This document shows positions 59,501 to 64,000 of a DNA stretch of 64,000 nt, in pieces (positions within the stretch are counted from its first letter, which is position 1; each line of letters opens with the position of its first letter). Origin of the DNA: Variovorax flavidus (GTDB lineage: Bacteria; Pseudomonadota; Gammaproteobacteria; Burkholderiales; Burkholderiaceae_C); the NCBI RefSeq assembly GCF_030317145.1, contig NZ_JASZYE010000001.1, forward strand, positions 2,140,877 through 2,204,876, read 5' to 3'. The notes under the pieces were generated by a model. The model worked only from the letters and a program-made list of their open reading frames with translations, was not told the origin of the DNA and did no database searches. The translations under genes and the position numbers were made by a program.

Positions 59501-61942
59501 TACCGACCCCACCGCGAGTCCGTTGTTGGTCAGGACCCCACCGTAGTCGATGAGGCGGTACACGCCGGGCGCCATGCCGCCGAGGTTGGCCAGGTTGAGT
59601 GTCCCATCCAGCGTGAGGTTGCCCGCCACTTGGGTCAGGTCGTTGACGGTGCCACCGACCAGATCGGGCAGGCCCAGTTCGTAGTCGAGTTGGGAACTTG
59701 GGTTGAGCACCAGCGCGCCAAGGCTGAATGTGCCAGCGCTGTTGCCCGGCGCGAGATGCCCCCCATCGGCCACATTGGACTGTCCAGCCACCGTGCCGGT
59801 GCCCCGCAGCGTGGCGCCATTGTTGACCTGCGCGTTGCCCCCGACCGTGCCATTCAGGGCGAGCACGCCGGAATTGACGCTCGTGAGCCCCGTGTACGTG
59901 CTGGCGCCGGAGAGGGTCAGGACGCCGCCCCCGGCCTGGGTGACCGGGCCCGTGCCGCTGATGACACCCCCATAGGTGCGCGAGTCGCTGCGGCTGTACA
60001 CCATCGACCCATCGTTGTGGATATCTCCGGCGACGGTGCCGCTGCTGATGCCGCCGCCAACCTCGACGGTGCCACCGCTGATGGTCGTGGTGCCATTGAA
60101 GGTGTTGCCACCCGTGAGAATCAGCGTACCGGTGCCCAGCTTGATGAGCCGGCCGGGGCCCCTGATGCCGGCCGTGAAGGTAACGTTGTTGGCCCCGATG
60201 TCGATGGTGCCGACCGAGTTGAGCGTCACGGCCCGGTCGGAATTGAAGGACTGGGTGAGTTGCAGGACGCCGCCGTTCGGCGTGCTGCCCCCAAAAGTCA
60301 CTGGGGCGGCGGGCGCGCCGAGATTGGCATCGCTCGCCACGCTCAGGACACCGTTGTCGATGTGCGTGGTGCCGGTGTAGCGGTTCACGCCCGTCAGCGT
60401 CAGTACGCCGGGGCCCGCCTGCGTCAGAGAGCCCGTCCCGCTGACCACACCCCTGAACGTGAGCGCGTCCGCCCGGTTGAAGGCCAAGGCGCCATCATTG
60501 ACGACGTCCCCGATGATGCTGCCCGCGGTCCCGCCACTGCCAATGTGCAGCGCACCCTTGGCAATGGTCGTGCCGCCTGTGTAGCCCTCGTTACCGGTCA
60601 GCACCCAGGTGCCCGTTCCGGATTTCACCAACGAGGTCGCCCCGCCGATTTCGCCGATCACGGCGGCCAGCGTGTTCGCACCCGTGTTGCTGCCGCCCAA
60701 GGTCAGGATACGAGCCCCCGTCTGGCCGTTGAATGCCATTGCACCGGGGTTGGTGAAGTTCAGCGCGCCCGTGCCGGACGCATCGATGGTGCCGCCGCCG
60801 GCGCCCACGCTGAACAGGCGATCGGTGCTGCTGACGGCGCCGGTGTAGAGCAGCGTGCCGCCGTCGAGTACCAGGTTGGCCGCCTCATTGGAGGAGTTGC
60901 CGATATTGCTGGCGACGCGGCCATTGGCGATTTTCGAGACGCTCAGGCTCCCTTCCTTGATGATGGTGGGGCCCTCATAGGTGTTGTCGAAGGTCAGCAC
61001 GGCGGTTCCCGGGCCGGTCTTGGTCACGGGGCCTGAAGAATTCCATATCCTCGAACTCACCAGCAGGCTGTCACCCCGATCAAGGGTTTCCAGCGTCAGG
61101 GGTCTGAAGTTCAGGTTCAACCCGACGCCCGAGGTGCTGACGACCTTGTTTTCAGGGCCGCCGGCCGTCGTGATGGTCAATGGGTCCACCAGGACCGTGC
61201 CGCCGCGAAAGTCCTCTCCTGTGAAATCCACGACCCCAACGCCCGTTGAATCGAACGTGATCCTCCCGCTGATGTCCTCCCGGCTGACGGCATCGATGAT
61301 CAAGGTCGATGGCCCATTGACGTTGAACTTCGTGGATCGTATGGGCGATGCGTCCGACGGTGATGACAGGCGAAGGGTCGCCCCATCGGCCACCGTCGTC
61401 GATCCGGTGTATGAAAATGCGCCGTCCGATCCGAGGGTGACCGTGCCTTTCAAGACGGTGAGGCTGCCGGCTCCGGAGAGGGTGCCAGTCACCGATGAAG
61501 CGCCTGTGCTGTTGAACACGATTCCACCGCCCACGTTGTAGGTTCCCACCAGATTGACGCCCTTGCTCTCGAACACCAGCGCCGATGGGTTGCCACTGAA
61601 TACCGAAACGTCTGCGGCATCGCCAATGCTGCTGCTGGCGCGAAGGGTGAAGCCGCCGATGCCGAGCTGGGCATTGATCTGCCCGTCGGTGATGGTGTTG
61701 GTGGTGCTCGCCGACGTGCCATGGATGATGGACAAGTCTTGTGCTTGCTGGGCATATGCGTGCCCGGGAACGGCCATCGTCAACAGCGCTGCGGCAAGGC
61801 CCATCGGCCACATGGCGGCGTGTTGAGTGCCCCCGCCAAAGACCACCGCGGAGGTGGATTTGCAAAGGCCGCTTGCCAGTTCGGAGGTGACCGAGAACGC
61901 TTGGCGGGCTGCGCTCCAGACCACCCGGTATGTCGCGTTCAT
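56534..61942 (-). CDS. Giant type V autotransporter with PATR repeats
   Basis: 1802 aa. ATG 61942 with GAAGGAG upstream. N-terminus MNATYRVVWSAARQAFSVTS is an extended signal peptide region (ESPR) typical of very large autotransporters, followed by the hydrophobic core (AALLTMAVPGHAYA). The passenger is a beta-helix of repeated PATR units (GTLVLAGANSYTGGT-type; GVLSVASDANLGAP-type), at least ten. The last ~280 residues are the autotransporter barrel (SVKFSVQASLGIKVRW, ending in Trp). Surface adhesin or biofilm protein; no protease motif noticed. Convergent with the regulator. Confidence 0.92.
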   Translation of the reverse strand: MNATYRVVWSAARQAFSVTSELASGLCKSTSAVVFGGGTQHAAMWPMGLAAALLTMAVPGHAYAQQAQDLSIIHGTSASTTNTITDGQINAQLGIGGFTLRASSSIGDAADVSVFSGNPSALVFESKGVNLVGTYNVGGGIVFNSTGASSVTGTLSGAGSLTVLKGTVTLGSDGAFSYTGSTTVADGATLRLSSPSDASPIRSTKFNVNGPSTLIIDAVSREDISGRITFDSTGVGVVDFTGEDFRGGTVLVDPLTITTAGGPENKVVSTSGVGLNLNFRPLTLETLDRGDSLLVSSRIWNSSGPVTKTGPGTAVLTFDNTYEGPTIIKEGSLSVSKIANGRVASNIGNSSNEAANLVLDGGTLLYTGAVSSTDRLFSVGAGGGTIDASGTGALNFTNPGAMAFNGQTGARILTLGGSNTGANTLAAVIGEIGGATSLVKSGTGTWVLTGNEGYTGGTTIAKGALHIGSGGTAGSIIGDVVNDGALAFNRADALTFRGVVSGTGSLTQAGPGVLTLTGVNRYTGTTHIDNGVLSVASDANLGAPAAPVTFGGSTPNGGVLQLTQSFNSDRAVTLNSVGTIDIGANNVTFTAGIRGPGRLIKLGTGTLILTGGNTFNGTTTISGGTVEVGGGISSGTVAGDIHNDGSMVYSRSDSRTYGGVISGTGPVTQAGGGVLTLSGASTYTGLTSVNSGVLALNGTVGGNAQVNNGATLRGTGTVAGQSNVADGGHLAPGNSAGTFSLGALVLNPSSQLDYELGLPDLVGGTVNDLTQVAGNLTLDGTLNLANLGGMAPGVYRLIDYGGVLTNNGLAVGSVPARFVSSDFLVDTATPGQVNLIVQSGGYALQFWDGANTTSNNAVDGGTGTWHTTPANWTGSTGNVNAPWQNGFAVFQGAAGTVTLGENIAFEGMEFRTGGYTIEGGGFALAGEPAMIIRVDPLATATINAPIVDGASGPARLIRSDAGLLVLGGANTYSGGTAMNGGAVQVSGDNNLGAPSGGLSLNSGTLITSATFGIARNVDLGVDGGTFTPEANTTLSLTGPISGPGLLTKLGAGTLVLAGANSYTGGTFIGNGVLAVASDANLGAPGGALDFGGGTLRFDADLSLATTRAVALNAAGGRIDTNGRNATIAQSIGGRGGLAKLGSGTLVLAGNNYYEGGTVIGAGTLQLGNGGTSGSIIGDVLNNGALVFNHSDALTYEGVISGSGTVAQSGTNTLTLTGNSPYTGTTTISSGTLQLGDGGSSGSVGGNITNNGTLSFNRNNVYAYGGAISGGGGVSQIGTGTTVLSGANTYAGATMVTAGTLRAGAANTFSAASAHTVAKGATLDTGGFNQRVAALDNSGTVSLLAANAGSTLTVTGPYAAHSVLRLGTQLGGDGSVSDRLVLDGPGATASGKTSVQVTNLGGLGALTTGNGIEVVSGINGGTTTAQTTKSAFTLANGHVDAGAYEYRLYAADAQGTGENWYLRSTAPELPAVGPPVQVPTFRAEVPLLAALPAQLRQADLAMLGNLHRRIGDEAPAAQGLEPQTGTQAGARRAWGRLVYSDLDIQQPGVAQAHTEGHVSGLQAGTDLWADGDWRAGVYVGYLDGGVDVSGNARGITANVGRNDLQSRYLGAYATWMQASGLYVDSVLQGGSQRFTVRPDLNPNVSGKASSFTASVEAGMPFALSERWSLEPQAQIAWQHSNVDDMVLSGAQVSHDNADGWIGRLGVRIKGDLATGAGRLQPYARANLYWAHFGDDVVRFIGPAGSPAIASGGGYSAAEVAAGATLALSPATSLYGELGHLWSIGGDASVKFSVQASLGIKVRW

Positions 61943-62077
61943 CGTGCGCTCCTTCAAAGCGTTGCTGTCAAGGCATTGCGGAGGCCGCAATCCGACGGCA
62001 CGGCGTCTCAAACGGCGTCGAGAAGGCTATCCGATCTACGGCACTTGGACCAGATCTCCCTGACGCACATTCGAGGT

Positions 62078-63259
62078 CTAGCCTTCGTACAGCCAGGGCG
62101 CGTCGAGCCAGAGCCCGCCCACCACACGCAGCGCTGCGTCGCGCGCCATGCGCATCGTCCCGCGGGAATGAAAAATATCCCCATCACGCTTGGCTTGCGC
62201 CTGCACGCGGGCATTGCGGCGCCAGCGTGCGGCCGCGTAGCGTGCGAAAGCATCCGGCAAGCTGTCCGGGCCACCGTCTCCCGCGCACTCGGCCAGCGCC
62301 ACGGCGTCTTCGATCGCCATGGCGGCGCCTTGCGCGAGATGCGGCGCCATCGGATGGGACGCGTCGCCCAGAAGCGCGATTCGATCGTTCGCCATTTCGT
62401 CGGGGCCCGCGACCGGAGGCCGGCTGTTCACGGTCCAGGCGCGCCAGGAAGGCATCGCATCGATCAGGGGCCTGACCCCGTCGCAGCGGTCCCCAATGAC
62501 ATTTAGCAAAGCGCCGGCGCTGGCCTCCTGATCCCAGTCGCTGGGGTCGGACCCGGTCAACTCCGATTCGGCGATGACCACCAGACTGAGCCAGTCGCCT
62601 CCGCGGACCGGATAGGCTACAACATGGAGTTGCTCAGCGAGCCAAGCCTGCACGTCGACGCTTCGCAGTTTCGCCGGCAGGCTGTCGCACGGAACAAGGG
62701 CACGCCATGCAGTGTGTCCGGTCGGGCGGGGTGGCAGCGTGCTGGCCACCACACGCTCGCGCACGATGCTCCACAGCCCGTCCGCGCCAATCAGCCCATC
62801 GCCCTCCCATTCGCGTGCACCGGATGCCCCGACTGAGACGGATTCCCTACGCGTCACCACCCGTGATATGCGTGCGTCAGTCGTCAGCGTGACTAGGGGC
62901 ATGTTCTGTGCTGCTGCGAGCAATACACCATGCAACTCAACGCGATGCACGCAGAGGTACGGGGAGCCATACTTGCGCAAGATCGAGTCCCCGAGCGGCA
63001 TGCGTGCCAGCACGGCGCTATCGGCGGCATTCCGTATCGTCAGCGCTTCGGGACGGGCTGCGACACTGGCGATGGCATCTTCGAGTCCCAGCAAACGTAG
63101 GCGGTGGGTCACGTTGGGCCAAAGTTGGATGCCTGCGCCAATTTCGCCGAATTTGGGCGCCTGTTCGAGTACGTCGATCTTCTGGCCCGCACGCGCCAAG
63201 GCCACCGCGGCGCAGAGTCCGCCAATGCCACCACCGGCAATAAGTAGGTGAGCCGACAT
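62078..63259 (-). CDS. FAD-dependent monooxygenase (salicylate-hydroxylase-like)
   Basis: 393 aa class A flavin monooxygenase. Starts with the FAD fingerprint LLIAGGGIGGLCAAVALARA; then the DG motif (GDGLIGADGLWSIVRERVV) and the GD motif (RIALLGDASHPMAPHLAQGA, then AMAIEDAVAL). Closest pattern is salicylate 1-monooxygenase/3-hydroxybenzoate 6-hydroxylase type. Cytosolic NAD(P)H-dependent ring hydroxylation expected. Alone on the strand; no catabolic neighbours in view, substrate unknown. Confidence 0.9.
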   Translation of the reverse strand: MSAHLLIAGGGIGGLCAAVALARAGQKIDVLEQAPKFGEIGAGIQLWPNVTHRLRLLGLEDAIASVAARPEALTIRNAADSAVLARMPLGDSILRKYGSPYLCVHRVELHGVLLAAAQNMPLVTLTTDARISRVVTRRESVSVGASGAREWEGDGLIGADGLWSIVRERVVASTLPPRPTGHTAWRALVPCDSLPAKLRSVDVQAWLAEQLHVVAYPVRGGDWLSLVVIAESELTGSDPSDWDQEASAGALLNVIGDRCDGVRPLIDAMPSWRAWTVNSRPPVAGPDEMANDRIALLGDASHPMAPHLAQGAAMAIEDAVALAECAGDGGPDSLPDAFARYAAARWRRNARVQAQAKRDGDIFHSRGTMRMARDAALRVVGGLWLDAPWLYEG

Positions 63260-63765
63260 GCGACCTCAGGTTGGCGAATGCGATCAGCCGCCTCCCTGCG
63301 CTACAGCGATGCGGCACGTCACAAAGCTCGCAGCATAGGCATTGCAAAGCGATGTGGGAAGCGTTGTTACCGGGCCAGCCCGGACATCCTATTGTTCGAC
63401 CTGAAGAGGTCCCTCTCCGATCCAGGCGATTGCTCCCCGAAGTGGCGGCCATGCAAGACGGCCAAGGCCTTTTCCAAGGCCGGAACCGGTAGTTCGACTT
63501 CAACATTTCAGCGACCGCTGATGGCCGACTAGGAAAGTCCAACATTTTGCGGGCTACGACTGCTCCCGCCGCAGAACGGCATTCCCCGGTCTGCCTTCCG
63601 ACGGCAAGTCCGGGCCGAGGCCGTGTGCAAACCGTTGGCTTTGCACAGTGTGCAGGACATGACCGCGAACCCGGCGGGGTGGCCAAGAGCGGCTTATCCA
63701 GTACGCGGTGCGCAGCAAGCGCGCCCGGGGTCATTCGAATTGAACGTTGGGGCTCCTTGAGAGGC
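63260..63765. other. Intergenic region with possible insertion-sequence end
   Basis: 506 bases. No gene recognised. GGCCGAGGCCGTGTGCAAAC at 63613-63632 resembles the MITE terminal repeat at 44509 (GGCCGAGGCTGTGTGAAAAC) and may mark the end of the adjacent IS element; an inner TGCAAA/TTTGCA pair follows. Confidence 0.4.
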
Positions 63766-64000
63766 TTACGCCTCCATCAATCGCATCGCCTTCATCGTTC
63801 TGGCTATGCCCAAGATCGCGATGACTCTCTTCAGGTTGTAAGCCAGCACGTGCAGGCTCATCTCGGTGCCCACATGCTCCAGTTTCCTGGTCAGGAAGTG
63901 CGTCCAACCCATCCAGTGTTTGAAGGTTCCGAACACGTGCTCAACGGTGCATCTTCGCAGCGTCATGGCCACAGGCTTGCGATCCATGCGTTGCTGGACA
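63766..64000 (-). mobile_element. IS1182-type transposase, C-terminal part (runs off window)
   Basis: The frame is open to the window edge. The visible ~78 residues include RRCTVEHVFGTFKHWMGWTH, HFLTRKLEHVGTEMSLHVLA and YNLKRVIAILG, the conserved C-terminal DDE region of IS1182-family transposases (catalytic Glu in TVEH). Length in the family is about 450 aa, so most of it lies beyond base 64000. Whether the gene is intact cannot be seen. Confidence 0.85.

Noticed and set aside
1..64000. tRNA, rRNA, riboswitch and replication-origin features
   Set aside because: I looked for cloverleaf-like, rRNA-like and known riboswitch sequences by eye and saw none I could support.

Overview
The window is high-GC DNA with the gene content of a Burkholderiales betaproteobacterium, most like the Comamonadaceae (Variovorax-type). 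The signs are an orphan Bug-type solute-binding protein, many LysR, TetR and AraC regulators each beside one oxidoreductase, a MaeB malic enzyme with a phosphotransacetylase-like tail, and large secreted adhesins. This is a judgement from gene families; no marker gene is present. I found no rRNA or tRNA gene and no CRISPR array.

Layout. 0-3.4 kb: an aromatic ring-cleavage set (cut-off VOC dioxygenase, WrbA-like quinone reductase, LysR regulator, maleylacetate-reductase-like enzyme). 3.4-6.7 kb: divergent MFS exporter and AraC regulator, then an SDR. 6.7-12.6 kb: a tight minus-strand operon of a CocE-type hydrolase, an acyltransferase and a large winged-helix/NTPase regulator. 13-17.5 kb: HxlR/quinone-oxidoreductase pair, then a LysR regulator divergent from a PdxA-like dehydrogenase and its Bug protein. 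17.6-20.7 kb: a periplasmic molybdo-oxidoreductase with cytochrome b and a DUF5666-like protein, with a TetR gene; the same pseudo-palindrome sits before both transcription units. 20.8-21.9 kb: a ParD-like protein overlapping a second-type methionine aminopeptidase gene. 21.9-32.4 kb: an aldo/keto reductase broken by a nonsense codon, TetR, cupin, LysR-maeB, AraC-SDR, TetR-DMT exporter and an esterase. 32.8-36.7 kb: a small helical protein, a GH128-like lipoprotein and a di-heme lipoprotein.

37-46 kb is the most eroded and accessory-looking part: an Rrf2 regulator before a frameshifted MFS gene, a LysR tail fragment, a second MFS gene, a collagen-like lipoprotein, then a same-strand run of small unknown genes with related intergenic motifs and a MITE-like element of about 147 bp. 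46.5-62 kb is a surface-adhesin island: a two-partner secretion pair (TpsA of 1964 aa with TpsB) and an 1802-aa autotransporter, with an atypical FixJ-like regulator and a fragment of an NhaC antiporter between them. The window closes with an FAD monooxygenase and the C-terminal end of an IS1182-type transposase.

Recurring theme: small regulator-enzyme or regulator-exporter pairs for quinones, aldehydes and aromatic compounds, each with a visible dyad in the shared intergenic space, mixed with visibly decaying genes (four to six broken or partial genes).
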